In this document: piece by piece, positions 8,008 to 16,142 of the stretch
Numbering within the stretch: the stretch's first letter is position 1
How the letters are laid out: the number at the start of each line of letters is the position of its first letter
DNA from: AC-37 sp036386455
Lineage (GTDB): Bacteria > Actinomycetota > Thermoleophilia > Solirubrobacterales > Thermoleophilaceae
Assembly: GCA_036386455.1 (NCBI GenBank)
Contig: DASVVS010000173.1
Span: forward strand, 53,113-117,112
DNA: 64,000 bases
Reading direction: 5' to 3'
Program-made: the position numbers and the translations under genes
Notes under the pieces: model-generated
Database searches by the model: none
What the model was told of the DNA's origin: nothing
What the model saw: the letters and a program-made list of their open reading frames with translations, nothing else

Positions 8008-9071
8008 CCGCAACCCCCAAGATCCGCTCCCGCCGCGACGGCGCGGCCGTCCCGCTCGACGACCTCGACAAGAAGCTCCTGAACCTCATGCAGGGCAAGT
8101 TCCCGCTGGAGCCGCGCCCCTACCTGCGCGTGGCCGAGCTGGCCGGCGTCGGGGAGAACGAGGTGCTGGCGCGCACTCAGCGGCTGCTCGACGAGCGGAT
8201 CATCCGCCAGGTCACGCCGATCTTCGACACGCGGGCGCTCGGCTACAAGTCGATGCTGGTCGCGGCCAAGATCGACCCGGAGCACCCGCACCGCGCCGCG
8301 AAGGTCGTGAACGCGCACCCGGGCGTCTCGCACAACTACCTGCGCAACCACGAGTTCAACCTCTGGTTCACGATCGCCGTGGAGCCCGACTCGAAGCTGG
8401 GGCTCGAGGGCACGCTCGAGGCGCTGGGCACCGAGGCGGGCGCCGAGTCGATCCGCCAGCTCCCCACGCTGACCCTCTTCAAGATCCGCATGGACCTGGA
8501 GATGGAGGGCGACACGAAGGACCTCGCGAAGGCGGTCGAGGCCACGCCGCCGGCCGAGACGGAGCCGCAGCCCTACGACGACCTCGACGTGGCGGTCATC
8601 CGCGAGCTGCAGGGCGACATGCCGGTCGTGCCCGAGCCGTACGCGCCCACCGCCGCGGCGCTCGGAATGCCCCAGGAGAAGCTGCTCGACCACCTCGCGG
8701 GGATGAAGGAGCGCAGGCTCCTGCGCCGGGTGGCCGCGATCCTGTTCCACCGCCGCGCCGGGTTCTCGGCCAACGGCATGGGCGTGTGGAAGGTGCCGGA
8801 GGAGCGGATCATGGAGGTCGGGCCGCGCATGGCCGCCTTCCGCGGGATCTCGCACTGCTACCAGCGGCCGACCTACCAGGACTGGCCCTACTCGGTCTTC
8901 ACGATGGCCCACGGCCGCTCGAAGGAGGAGTGCGACGCGATCCTCGACGCGATCGCCGAGGAGACCGGCATCCACGAGCGCGCCACGCTGTACTCCTCGA
9001 CCGAGTTCAAGAAGATCCGGCTCCTCTACTTCACCGAGGAGTTCAAGGAGTGGGAGGCGGCACGCCTGTAG
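7995..9071 (+). CDS. Fused two-domain siroheme-decarboxylase-like (AhbA-AhbB) protein of the Lrp/AsnC fold
   Basis: 358 residues from GTG 7995. Two tandem modules (about 22-170 and 195-345) each have an AsnC-type winged helix followed by an alpha/beta RAM-like half. Module 1 carries SHNYLRNHEFNLWF (112-125) and module 2 carries SHCYQRPTYQDWPY (286-299) followed by FTMAHGRSKEEC. These are the signatures of the siroheme decarboxylase subunits AhbA/AhbB and NirDLGH, not of amino-acid-sensing Lrp regulators. Automatic annotation would often call it an Lrp regulator. AhbA/B convert siroheme to didecarboxysiroheme in the alternative heme pathway and in heme d1 synthesis. Location between hemB and hemL supports a tetrapyrrole role. 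Whether it is catalytic or a heme-sensing regulator cannot be settled from sequence. Confidence 0.8.
   Translation: MAGVTATPKIRSRRDGAAVPLDDLDKKLLNLMQGKFPLEPRPYLRVAELAGVGENEVLARTQRLLDERIIRQVTPIFDTRALGYKSMLVAAKIDPEHPHRAAKVVNAHPGVSHNYLRNHEFNLWFTIAVEPDSKLGLEGTLEALGTEAGAESIRQLPTLTLFKIRMDLEMEGDTKDLAKAVEATPPAETEPQPYDDLDVAVIRELQGDMPVVPEPYAPTAAALGMPQEKLLDHLAGMKERRLLRRVAAILFHRRAGFSANGMGVWKVPEERIMEVGPRMAAFRGISHCYQRPTYQDWPYSVFTMAHGRSKEECDAILDAIAEETGIHERATLYSSTEFKKIRLLYFTEEFKEWEAARL
9036..9041 (+). promoter_or_regulatory. Ribosome binding site deciding the hemL start
   Basis: GAGGAG lies eight bases upstream of GTG 9050, inside the end of the upstream gene. It supports this start for hemL. Confidence 0.6.
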
Positions 9072-10342
9072 CCGGGGCCCGGTCGGCCGAGCTGTACGAG
9101 CGGGCGACCGAGGTCATCCCCGGCGGGGTCAACTCGCCGGTGCGGGCCATGCGCTCGATCGGGCGCGACCCGGTCTTCGTGGCCGAGGCGAGCGGCGCCG
9201 AGCTGGTCGACGCCGACGGCAACAGCTACGTGGACTGGATGCAGTCCTGGGGCCCGCTCATCGCGGGGCACGCGCACCCCGACGTGGTGGCGGCCGTGAC
9301 CGGGGCGGCCGCGCGCGGCACGAGCTACGGCGCGGCCACCGCCGCCGAGGTCGCGCTGGCGGAGGAGATCGTGGCGCGGGTGCCGAGCGCCGAGATGGTG
9401 CGGATGACCTCGTCCGGCACCGAGGCGTCGATGAGCGCGATCCGGCTGGCCCGTGCGGCCACCGGGCGCGACCCGATCGTGAAGTTCGCGGGTGCCTACC
9501 ACGGGCACGTCGACGGCCTGCTGGCCGACGCCGGCTCGGGGCTCGCCACGGCGGGGATCCCGGCGAGCCCGGGCGTGACGGCCGCCGCCGCGGCCGACAC
9601 CACCGTGGTGCGCTGGAACGACCGCGAGGGCGTGGAGCGCGCGCTGGCCGAGCGCCCGGCGGCGGCGCTGCTCTGCGAGCCCTACCCGGCCAACATGGGC
9701 CTCGTCCCCCCCGACGCGGGCTTCCTCGAGTTCCTGCGCGAGGCCGCGGACGCGACCGGCACGCTGCTCGTGTTCGACGAGGTGATCACGGGCTTCCGGG
9801 TCGACTCCGGCGGAGCGCAGGGCCGTGAGGGCGTGATGCCCGACCTGACGATCCTCGGCAAGGTGATCGGCGGCGGCCTGCCCGCGGCGGCCTACGCCGG
9901 CCGCGCCGACCTGATGGAGCGGATCGCGCCCGCCGGCGACGTCTACCAGGCGGGCACGCTCTCCGGGAACCCGCTCGCGGTGGCGGCCGGGCTCGCCACG
10001 CTGCGGCTGCTGGACGACGACGCGTACGACCGGCTCGGCCGCGTCAGCGCCGCGCTCGCCGCGGGGCTCGAGGCGGCGGCGCGCGAGGCCGGCGTGCCGC
10101 TCCAGGTGGTCTGGACCACCGGGCTCGTCACGCCGTTCTTCTCGTCCGAGCCGGTGCGCGACTACGACGGGGCGAAGGCCTGCGACCACGACGCCTACGC
10201 CGCCTTCTGCCGCGGCCTGCTCGACCGCGGCGTGTATCCGCCGCCGTCGCAGTACGAGGCGTGGTTCCCGTCGCTGGCGCACGGCCGCGAGCACGTGGAG
10301 CAGACCATGGCGGCGGCGCGGGAGGCGCTGGCGGCGCTGTGA
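9050..10342 (+). CDS. hemL: Glutamate-1-semialdehyde 2,1-aminomutase
   Basis: 430 residues from GTG 9050, overlapping the upstream gene by 22 bases. It is a PLP enzyme of aminotransferase class III that converts glutamate-1-semialdehyde to 5-aminolevulinate in the C5 pathway. The N-terminal IPGGVNSPVRA motif is diagnostic for HemL. The PLP lysine is K271 in ILGKVIGGGLP, with FDEVITGFR just before it and the AYHGHVDG loop near 149-156. The gene overlaps the next small gene by GTGA. Together with hemB it supplies porphobilinogen; hemA, hemC and hemD are not in the window. Confidence 0.96.
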   Translation: MGGGTPVAGARSAELYERATEVIPGGVNSPVRAMRSIGRDPVFVAEASGAELVDADGNSYVDWMQSWGPLIAGHAHPDVVAAVTGAAARGTSYGAATAAEVALAEEIVARVPSAEMVRMTSSGTEASMSAIRLARAATGRDPIVKFAGAYHGHVDGLLADAGSGLATAGIPASPGVTAAAAADTTVVRWNDREGVERALAERPAAALLCEPYPANMGLVPPDAGFLEFLREAADATGTLLVFDEVITGFRVDSGGAQGREGVMPDLTILGKVIGGGLPAAAYAGRADLMERIAPAGDVYQAGTLSGNPLAVAAGLATLRLLDDDAYDRLGRVSAALAAGLEAAAREAGVPLQVVWTTGLVTPFFSSEPVRDYDGAKACDHDAYAAFCRGLLDRGVYPPPSQYEAWFPSLAHGREHVEQTMAAAREALAAL

Positions 10343-10680
10343 GCTCGATCGGGCGCATCGAGGCCGCGGCCGGCCAGGTCGGCGGCGCGGCGGACACGAC
10401 CCGCGGATGGGTGCTCGAAGCGGTGCGCGAGGGCTACCTGATGCACTACGCGGAGCCCCGGGTCCTCGCCGAGGCGGACGACGACCTCGCGCTTCTCGGC
10501 GGCGACGCGATGTACGCGCTCGGCCTCGCCCGCCTCGCCGACGGCGGCGACCTCGACGCGGTGGCGGTGCTCGCCGACCTCATATCCGCCTGCGCCCAGG
10601 CGGAGTCGGAGGGCCGTTCCACGGGCGAGTTGTGGGACGGGGCGAGCGTGGCGCTCGCGCACGAGAACCGGGTGGAATAG
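10339..10680 (+). CDS. Small hypothetical protein after hemL
   Basis: 113 residues from GTG 10339, which overlaps the hemL stop. The predicted protein is soluble and helical, with REGYLMHYAEPRVL, DDDLALLGGDAMYALGLARLA and a C-terminal ACAQAESEGRS...ALAHENRVE. I do not recognise the family. The tight coupling to hemL and good codon use argue that it is a real gene. It may be a helical accessory protein for the heme genes or for the bc complex starting 70 bases later, but no function is evident. Confidence 0.65.
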   Translation: MSSIGRIEAAAGQVGGAADTTRGWVLEAVREGYLMHYAEPRVLAEADDDLALLGGDAMYALGLARLADGGDLDAVAVLADLISACAQAESEGRSTGELWDGASVALAHENRVE

Positions 10681-10750
10681 CGCCCATTCCGCATCAGCAG
10701 CGCGTTTGCGGGCGCCGAGGGGCCTCCCCGCGATATCGTCCACTGTCCGC

Positions 10751-11413
10751 GTGGCAGATCCCTCGAAGCCCCCCCATAACCGGAAGTCCCCGTACACCGT
10801 CGACCGCGGCCTGCCCGGCGCGTACGAAGGCGAGACCGTCACCCGCCGCGGCCTGTTCACGGGCGGCGCGCTGGCGGCCGGCGGCATCGCCTCGGCGGCC
10901 TTCGCGCTGCCGTCGCTCGGCTTCGCGCTCGGCCCGCTGTTCGAGCGCACCGAGGATCCCCGCTTCACCGACGTCGGCTCCGAGCGCGACTTCAACACCC
11001 AGACCTACGTGCCGCGCGTGATCACGCTGGTCGACGACGTCGGCGAGGCCGGCAAGACCACGATCTACATCCGCAAGTTCGACCCGCGGCGCGACACCGA
11101 CAAGCTCGGCCAGCCGTACGTGGCGATCTCGACCCGCTGCATGCACCTCGGCTGCCCGGTGCGCTACGTCGGCGCCTCCGAGCGCTTCATCTGCCCGTGC
11201 CACGGCGGCGTCTACGAGTTCGACGGCAAGGTCGGCGGCGGCCCGCCGGTGCGCCCGCTCGACCGCTTCGAGACCAAGGTCGAGAAGGGCCGCGTCCTGG
11301 TCGGCGACCGCTTCTCCCTCAACACGAAGCTCGAGCGCAAGAAGGTGCGCGACCCGTCGAACCACCTCGACGGGCTCTGGCAGTACCTCTATCCCTCGAG
11401 GCCGACCGTATGA
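10751..11413 (+). CDS. qcrA: Rieske iron-sulfur subunit of menaquinol:cytochrome c reductase
   Basis: 220 residues from GTG 10751 (an upstream extension to 10706 is possible). Near the N-terminus, TRRGLFTGGALAAGG (31-45) looks like a Tat-type membrane anchor. The [2Fe-2S] site is CMHLGC at 130-135 and CPCHGG at 148-153, giving ligands C130, H132, C148 and H151 and a disulfide between C135 and C150. The next gene starts in an ATGA overlap, so the complex is co-translated. The tatA and tatC genes 5 kb downstream provide the likely export route for this folded cofactor protein. Confidence 0.95.
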   Translation: MADPSKPPHNRKSPYTVDRGLPGAYEGETVTRRGLFTGGALAAGGIASAAFALPSLGFALGPLFERTEDPRFTDVGSERDFNTQTYVPRVITLVDDVGEAGKTTIYIRKFDPRRDTDKLGQPYVAISTRCMHLGCPVRYVGASERFICPCHGGVYEFDGKVGGGPPVRPLDRFETKVEKGRVLVGDRFSLNTKLERKKVRDPSNHLDGLWQYLYPSRPTV

Positions 11414-12285
11414 ACCTGCGCTCCGGCCGCCGCCGCAAGGACGCCTCGACCAACGGCGCGAACGGCAACGGGAACGGCAACGGCGCGGCCACGCGCCCGC
11501 CGGGCGACCTGCGCGAGGGCTACGAGGAGGGCCTCAAGGAGCGCGAGAAGAAGAACCAGCGCCAGCGCCAGGTCGACGCGGCCAAGGAGACCGGCATCTC
11601 CGTCGTCGGCTGGATCGACGAGCGCACCGGCGCCGGCCCCTTCCTGCGCGGCTTCCTCTACCGCAAGACCCCGTACGGGACCAACTGGTACTACACGCTC
11701 GGCTCGGCCACGATGTTCGCCTTCGTCTCCCAGGCCGTGACCGGCGTGTTCCTGGCGATGTACTACCGGCCGTCGAGCGACGAGGCCTACGAGTCCGTCC
11801 AGCACATCACCAACGAGGTCTTCATGGGCGAGCTCGTCCGCGGCATGCACCGCTGGGGAGCCACGGTGATGATGATCCTGATCTTCCTGCACATGGGCAG
11901 GACGTTCTTCTTCGGCGCGTACAAGTACCCGCGCGAGCTGAACTGGATCATCGGAGTGGTGCTGCTCGTGCTGACGCTGATGATGGGCCTCACGGGCTAC
12001 CTGCTGCCGTTCGACCAGCGCTCGTTCTGGGCGACGGTCGTGGCGGTGAACCTCAACTCGTCCGGCCCGGTCATCGGCCCCTACCTCGCGGACTTCCTGC
12101 GCGGCGGCGCCGAGTTCGGAGCCACCACGATCAGTCGCTTCTACGCGCTGCACATGCTGCTGATCCCGGGGCTGATCATGGCGCTGATCGGCGCCCACCT
12201 CTACCTCGTCGCGAAGCTCGGCACGACCGCGCCGCCGTGGCTCAAGGCCGAGAAGGCGCGCGACCTCGCGAAGGAAGAGATCTGA
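11410..12285 (+). CDS. qcrB: Cytochrome b6-like subunit (N-terminal half of cytochrome b)
   Basis: 291 residues. The first 75 or so are hydrophilic, with an Asn-Gly repeat and a charged EEGLKEREKKNQRQRQ helix. Four membrane helices follow. Heme-ligand histidines are visible in RGMHRWGATVMMILIFLHMGR and in YALHMLLIPGLIMALIGAHLY. The protein ends after the fourth helix, so it is b6-length and lacks the Qo PEWY helices, which are carried by the next gene. It oxidises menaquinol with the Rieske protein. The long N-terminal extension is unusual for the family. Confidence 0.93.
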   Translation: MNLRSGRRRKDASTNGANGNGNGNGAATRPPGDLREGYEEGLKEREKKNQRQRQVDAAKETGISVVGWIDERTGAGPFLRGFLYRKTPYGTNWYYTLGSATMFAFVSQAVTGVFLAMYYRPSSDEAYESVQHITNEVFMGELVRGMHRWGATVMMILIFLHMGRTFFFGAYKYPRELNWIIGVVLLVLTLMMGLTGYLLPFDQRSFWATVVAVNLNSSGPVIGPYLADFLRGGAEFGATTISRFYALHMLLIPGLIMALIGAHLYLVAKLGTTAPPWLKAEKARDLAKEEI

Positions 12286-12313
12286 TGCGTCGCCACGGCC
12301 TCGGGGATCCCGC

Positions 12314-13027
12314 GTGAACGCCCGCGAGAAGGAGGCCTACCTCCGCGAGTACTCCCTGATGAAGTCGCGCGGGAAGCCGTTCTTCCCGTACGCCGTCTTC
12401 AAGGACTCGCTGATGGCGTGCATCGTGCTGCTGGTCATCATCGCGATGGCGATCATCCTCGGCGCGGAGCTCGGCCCGAAGGCGGACCCGACCTCCACCA
12501 CGGTCACGCCGCGTCCCGAGTGGTACTTCTTCTTCCTGTTCGAGCTGCTGCGGATCATCAAGCCGCCGGAGCTCGTCTTCGTGGCCACGATCGGCATTCC
12601 GACGATCTGGCTCGTCCTGCTGCTCCTGCTGCCGTTCTACGACCGCAACCCGGAGCGCCACCCGCTCAAGCGCCCGATCGCCACGACCGCGGGCATCCTG
12701 ACGATCCTCACGATGGCGTTCCTCACGATCGAGGGCGCGCTGGCCGGCTCGCCGACCGACATCGAGATGGAGGTCGCGCCGCGGCTCGAGGAGGGCAAGG
12801 CGGTGGCCGCGTCGTCGGGCTGCCTTGGCTGTCACCGGATCGGCGAGAACGGCAACACGGGGCCCGGGCCGGACCTCTCGAACGTCGGCTCGCGCCTGCC
12901 GCGCCAGGCGATCGCCCGCACGCTGGTGAACCCGACGGCGCCGATGCCCTCCTACTCGCGGCTGCGCCAGAACGAGCCCGAGCAGTTCGAACAGCTCGTC
13001 GAGTTCCTCAGCACGCTCAGGGAGTAG
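12314..13027 (+). CDS. qcrC: Subunit IV-like cytochrome b C-terminal half fused to monoheme cytochrome c
   Basis: 237 residues from GTG 12314. Residues 25-145 form three membrane helices with the PEWY motif at 68-71 (TPRPEWYFFFLFELLR), which belongs to the quinol-oxidation site. Residues 155-237 are a class I cytochrome c domain with heme site CLGCH (C170, C173, H174) and a likely Met ligand in PTAPMPSYSRL. This fusion is the Bacillus QcrC arrangement, not the diheme QcrC of most actinobacteria. The gene lies 28 bases after qcrB and 7 bases before the menaquinone methyltransferase. Confidence 0.93.
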   Translation: MNAREKEAYLREYSLMKSRGKPFFPYAVFKDSLMACIVLLVIIAMAIILGAELGPKADPTSTTVTPRPEWYFFFLFELLRIIKPPELVFVATIGIPTIWLVLLLLLPFYDRNPERHPLKRPIATTAGILTILTMAFLTIEGALAGSPTDIEMEVAPRLEEGKAVAASSGCLGCHRIGENGNTGPGPDLSNVGSRLPRQAIARTLVNPTAPMPSYSRLRQNEPEQFEQLVEFLSTLRE

Positions 13028-13034
13028 GGCCGGC

Positions 13035-13733
13035 GTGAGCCAGCCCGGCACGCTGCCGGAAGAGCAGGTGCGGGCGATGTTCGACCGCATCGCGCGGGTC
13101 TACGACCCGATCAACTCGGTGATGACCGCCGGGCTCCACCAGCGCTGGCGCGAGCGCGCCGCGGACATGGCCGGGCTCGCCGCGGGCGGCCGCGCCCTCG
13201 ACGTGGCGACCGGGACGGGGGACCTCGCCGTGGCCCTCGCCGAGCGGGTCGGCCCCTCGGGCGAGGTGATCGGGTCGGACTTCTCGGAGCGGATGCTCGA
13301 GCTGGCCCGCGAGAAGGCCCCGGGCCTGCGCTTCGAGACCGCCAACGCGCTCGACCTCCCCTACGAGGACGACGCGTTCGACGCGGCCACGGTCGGCTTC
13401 GGCGCACGCAACTTCTCCGACCTCGCGCGCGGGCTGACCGAGATGGCGCGCGTGGTGCGGCCCGGGGGCCGCGTGGTCGTGCTCGAGATCACCACGCCCA
13501 CGCGCCCGCCCCTCTCGTGGTTCTTCCGGCTCTGGTTCGACCGGGTCGTGCCGCTCATCGGGCGCGTGGCGGGCGATCCCGACGCCTACTCCTACCTGCC
13601 CAACTCGGTCCGCCGCTTCCCGGACGCCCGCGGCCTCGGCGCGGCGATGACCGCCGTCGGGCTCGTCGACGTGCGCTGGCTCCTGACCGCCGGCGGGATC
13701 ATCGCGATCCACGCCGGCACGGTCGAGGCGTGA
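13035..13733 (+). CDS. menG: Demethylmenaquinone methyltransferase (UbiE/MenG family)
   Basis: 232 residues from GTG 13035. It is a class I SAM-dependent methyltransferase with motif I LDVATGTGDLA near residue 56, the family-specific FDRIARVYDPIN N-terminus and GFGARNFSDLARGL in the middle. It methylates demethylmenaquinone to menaquinone. It follows the bc-complex genes by 7 bases and overlaps the prenyl synthase by GTGA, so quinol oxidase and quinone synthesis appear to share one transcript. As no ubiquinone genes are seen, the menaquinone role is preferred. Confidence 0.92.
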   Translation: MSQPGTLPEEQVRAMFDRIARVYDPINSVMTAGLHQRWRERAADMAGLAAGGRALDVATGTGDLAVALAERVGPSGEVIGSDFSERMLELAREKAPGLRFETANALDLPYEDDAFDAATVGFGARNFSDLARGLTEMARVVRPGGRVVVLEITTPTRPPLSWFFRLWFDRVVPLIGRVAGDPDAYSYLPNSVRRFPDARGLGAAMTAVGLVDVRWLLTAGGIIAIHAGTVEA

Positions 13734-14722
13734 GCGCCAACGCCCCCGCGGCGCAGCTCGGCGAGGTCCTCGAGCGCGGCGGGCCCCGCCTTCGCGCGCT
13801 CCTGGAGGCGACCGAGCGGCGCCTCGGCGCGGTCGCGGACGGCTACGGCGACACGCTGGCCGCGTACGTGTCCGAGACGCTCGCGGCCGGCGGCAAGCGG
13901 CTGCGGCCGATCCTGGTGTTCATCGCCGCCGGCGATGCCGAGGGCGCCGATCTGGTCGAGGCGGGCGCGGCCGTGGAGCTGCTGCACATGGCGACGCTCG
14001 TGCACGACGACGTGCTCGACCGCGCCGAGCTGCGGCGCGGCCGGCCCACCGTGTACGCGAGCGGCGGCCGCGCTGCCGCCACCGCCACGGGCGATCTGCT
14101 CTTCTCCCGCGCCTTCGCCCTGCTGGCGGCGACCGGCAGCGCCGGCGCCGTGCGGGCGCTGTCCTCGGCCTCCTCCGCCCTGGCGCGCGGCGAGCTGATG
14201 CAGCGCGACGACGCGTGGGACGCCGGCGTCACGCGCGAGCGCTACCTCGAGCGCTGCCGGCTGAAGACCGCGCGCCTGTTCGAGGCCGCCTGCCGCCTCG
14301 GGGCGCTGCTCGGCGACCCGGGGCCCGAGGCCGCGGACGACCTCGCGCGCTTCGGCGAGCGGATCGGCCTGGCCTTCCAGCTCTTCGACGACGTGCTCGA
14401 CGTGGCGGGCCCGAGCGAGCGCACCGGCAAGGCGCGCGGCACCGACCTGCTCGACGGCACGGTCACGCTGCCGCTGATCGTCGCGCGCGAGCGCGATCCC
14501 GAGCTGGCCGCGCTCGACCTGCGCTCCGCGGTGCGCGACCCCGCCTCGGCCGAGGCGATCTGCGACCGCATCGCCGCGACCGGCGCGCTCGAGGAGACCC
14601 GCGCCGAGGCGGCCGAGCACGTGGCCGCGGCCAAGGCGCTGCTCGCCGACGTCGACCTGAGCGACTCGCAGCGAGCCCTGCACGAGCTCGTCGCGGACGG
14701 CGTTACCGAGCGCTACGCCTAG
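13730..14722 (+). CDS. Trans-polyprenyl diphosphate synthase (heptaprenyl/octaprenyl type)
   Basis: 330 residues from GTG 13730. GGKRLRP (55-61) binds the allylic diphosphate. The first aspartate-rich motif is DDVLD at 93-97 and the second is DDVLD at 220-224 in FQLFDDVLD, which is the long-chain synthase pattern. The product is probably the menaquinone side chain, given the adjoining menG. Chain length cannot be read from sequence. No separate small regulatory subunit (HepS type) lies nearby. Confidence 0.92.
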   Translation: MSANAPAAQLGEVLERGGPRLRALLEATERRLGAVADGYGDTLAAYVSETLAAGGKRLRPILVFIAAGDAEGADLVEAGAAVELLHMATLVHDDVLDRAELRRGRPTVYASGGRAAATATGDLLFSRAFALLAATGSAGAVRALSSASSALARGELMQRDDAWDAGVTRERYLERCRLKTARLFEAACRLGALLGDPGPEAADDLARFGERIGLAFQLFDDVLDVAGPSERTGKARGTDLLDGTVTLPLIVARERDPELAALDLRSAVRDPASAEAICDRIAATGALEETRAEAAEHVAAAKALLADVDLSDSQRALHELVADGVTERYA

Positions 14723-14751
14723 CGGCGCGGCTCGCCGCTGCGCCCAGTGGC

Positions 14752-15180
14752 CTAGAAGTCGGCGGGGAGGATGGCGTTGGCCTCGAGGGCGGCCGCGAAG
14801 CGGTCGATCTCCTCGGCCATGTTCGCCGTGACGAGGCGCTTGTAGTCGCGGCTCAGCGCGTCGGTGCCGGCCTCGAGCTCGTCGTCGAAGCGGTCGCACT
14901 GATCCTGCGGGAAGACGTCGGCCTCGGTCCACTCGCACTCGGGGCAGCGGAGCGTGACGTGCCAGGTGCGCTGGTCCGCCTCCTCCCACTGAACCGGGTA
15001 GACGAGGTGGGACTCGCAGTTCACGCAGACGTGGAGCTGGCGCTCGCCCTGCTTGGGAGCCGCCGCCTGCTCCGGCTCCGGACGCGGGTCCGCGAAGCTC
15101 GAGTGGTCGAAGTAGACCACCTCGATCGTCTTGCCGCTCGGCAGGACGATCCTCTTCATCTGATGCTCGTCGTTGGCCAT
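14752..15180 (-). CDS. Hypothetical zinc-ribbon-like protein
   Basis: 142 residues from ATG 15180. I preferred this start to an in-frame ATG seven codons upstream because MANDEHQMKRIVLPSGKTIEVVYF reads as a natural start. Two CxxC pairs (CVNCESHLV and CPECEW) about 35 residues apart would hold a zinc ion. The remainder is acidic, with a helical C-terminus (NMAEEIDRFAAALEAN). I do not recognise a named family. It is divergent from dcd, sharing a 92-base intergenic region. Confidence 0.7.
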   Translation of the reverse strand: MANDEHQMKRIVLPSGKTIEVVYFDHSSFADPRPEPEQAAAPKQGERQLHVCVNCESHLVYPVQWEEADQRTWHVTLRCPECEWTEADVFPQDQCDRFDDELEAGTDALSRDYKRLVTANMAEEIDRFAAALEANAILPADF

Positions 15181-15272
15181 GTCATCCACCTGTGGGTGCA
15201 CGTATCGGCACTGGCGCTCCGCACTTGAGCCCCGGCGGCCAGACGTTCGGCCACGCCGTTACAGTGCGAGGC

Positions 15273-15848
15273 GTGGTTCTGAGCGACCGGACGATCCGGG
15301 CCGAGATCGAGGCGGGCCGGATCGAGATCGACCCCTACGACGCGTCGCGGGTCCAGCCGTCGAGCGTGGACCTTCGCGTGGACCGCAAGTTCCGCGTCTT
15401 CCACAACGCGCGCCATCCGTACATCGACGTGCGCCAGCCGATGGAGGACCTCACCGAGCTGGTGGAGGCCGAGGGCGACCGCCCGTTCATCCTCCACCCG
15501 GGCGAGTTCGTGCTGGGCCAGACCCTCGAGCGGGTGTCGCTGCCCGACGATCTGGTGGCCCGGCTCGAGGGCAAGAGCTCGCTCGGGCGCCTCGGCCTGC
15601 TGATCCATTCGACCGCCGGCTTCGTAGACAGTGGCTTCTCGGGAAATCTCACCCTCGAGCTCTCCAACGTGGCCAACCTCCCCATCACGATCTACTACGG
15701 GATGCCGATCGGGCAGATCTCGTTCATGCGGATGGACGGCCCGGTTCAGAGCCCGTACGGGTCACGCGAGACGGCGAGCAAGTACCAGGGCCAGGCCGAG
15801 CCCACCCCGAGCCGCTTCTACAAGAACTTCGAGCGCGAGTCCTCCTAG
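15273..15848 (+). CDS. dcd: dCTP deaminase
   Basis: 191 residues from GTG 15273, giving the canonical start VVLSDRTIRAEI. Family blocks are QPSSVDLRVD, GKSSLGRLGLLIHSTAGFVD (active-site region with the catalytic Glu of GFVDSGFSG... EL nearby) and the C-terminal SKYQGQAEPTPSRFYKNF. It deaminates dCTP to dUTP, or directly to dUMP in bifunctional actinobacterial versions; sequence alone does not separate the two. A TACAGT hexamer ends 7 bases before the GTG. It is followed by tatA after 38 bases. Confidence 0.95.
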   Translation: MVLSDRTIRAEIEAGRIEIDPYDASRVQPSSVDLRVDRKFRVFHNARHPYIDVRQPMEDLTELVEAEGDRPFILHPGEFVLGQTLERVSLPDDLVARLEGKSSLGRLGLLIHSTAGFVDSGFSGNLTLELSNVANLPITIYYGMPIGQISFMRMDGPVQSPYGSRETASKYQGQAEPTPSRFYKNFERESS

Positions 15849-15874
15849 GGACTACCATGACTGGACTCCCGCAC

Positions 15875-15880
15875 AGGAGG
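15875..15880 (+). promoter_or_regulatory. Strong ribosome binding site of tatA
   Basis: Perfect AGGAGG six bases before ATG 15887. This is stronger than most sites in the window and fits the high copy number of TatA. Confidence 0.75.
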
Positions 15881-15886
15881 CTGTGA

Positions 15887-16120
15887 ATGCCCAACATCGG
15901 ACCACTTGAAATCGCCGTAGTGCTGGTAATCGTCCTGCTGATCTTCGGGCCGAAGCGACTGCCGGACCTCGGACGCTCCATGGGCCGCGGGATGCGCGAG
16001 TTCAAGGATTCCGTGACCGGCAAGGACGACGACAAGGCGATCGAGCCGGGCGAGAACGTCACGACCGCCGCCGCGGACGACGAGCCCGTCCCCACCGCCA
16101 AGCCCGCCGACGCCTCCTAG
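15887..16120 (+). CDS. tatA: Sec-independent protein translocase subunit TatA
   Basis: 77 residues. It has one N-terminal membrane helix (LEIAVVLVIVLLIFG) followed by the hallmark FGPKRLPDLGRSMGRGMREFK amphipathic helix and an acidic tail. TatA oligomers form the translocation path for folded twin-arginine proteins. tatC follows after 22 bases. Likely substrates in this window are the Rieske protein and the PhoX-like protein at 55554-57128. No tatB-like gene is present nearby. Confidence 0.95.
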   Translation: MPNIGPLEIAVVLVIVLLIFGPKRLPDLGRSMGRGMREFKDSVTGKDDDKAIEPGENVTTAAADDEPVPTAKPADAS

Positions 16121-16142
16121 GCGCCCCCGCCGCCCGCCGCCC

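Noticed and set aside
7995..9071. Call as an ordinary Lrp/AsnC transcriptional regulator
   Set aside because: Two fused modules, the siroheme-decarboxylase active-site blocks and the hem gene context fit AhbA-AhbB better.
10681..10750. Possible small RNA or riboswitch before the Rieske gene
   Set aside because: Only 70 bases with no stable conserved structure; it is more likely just a promoter region.
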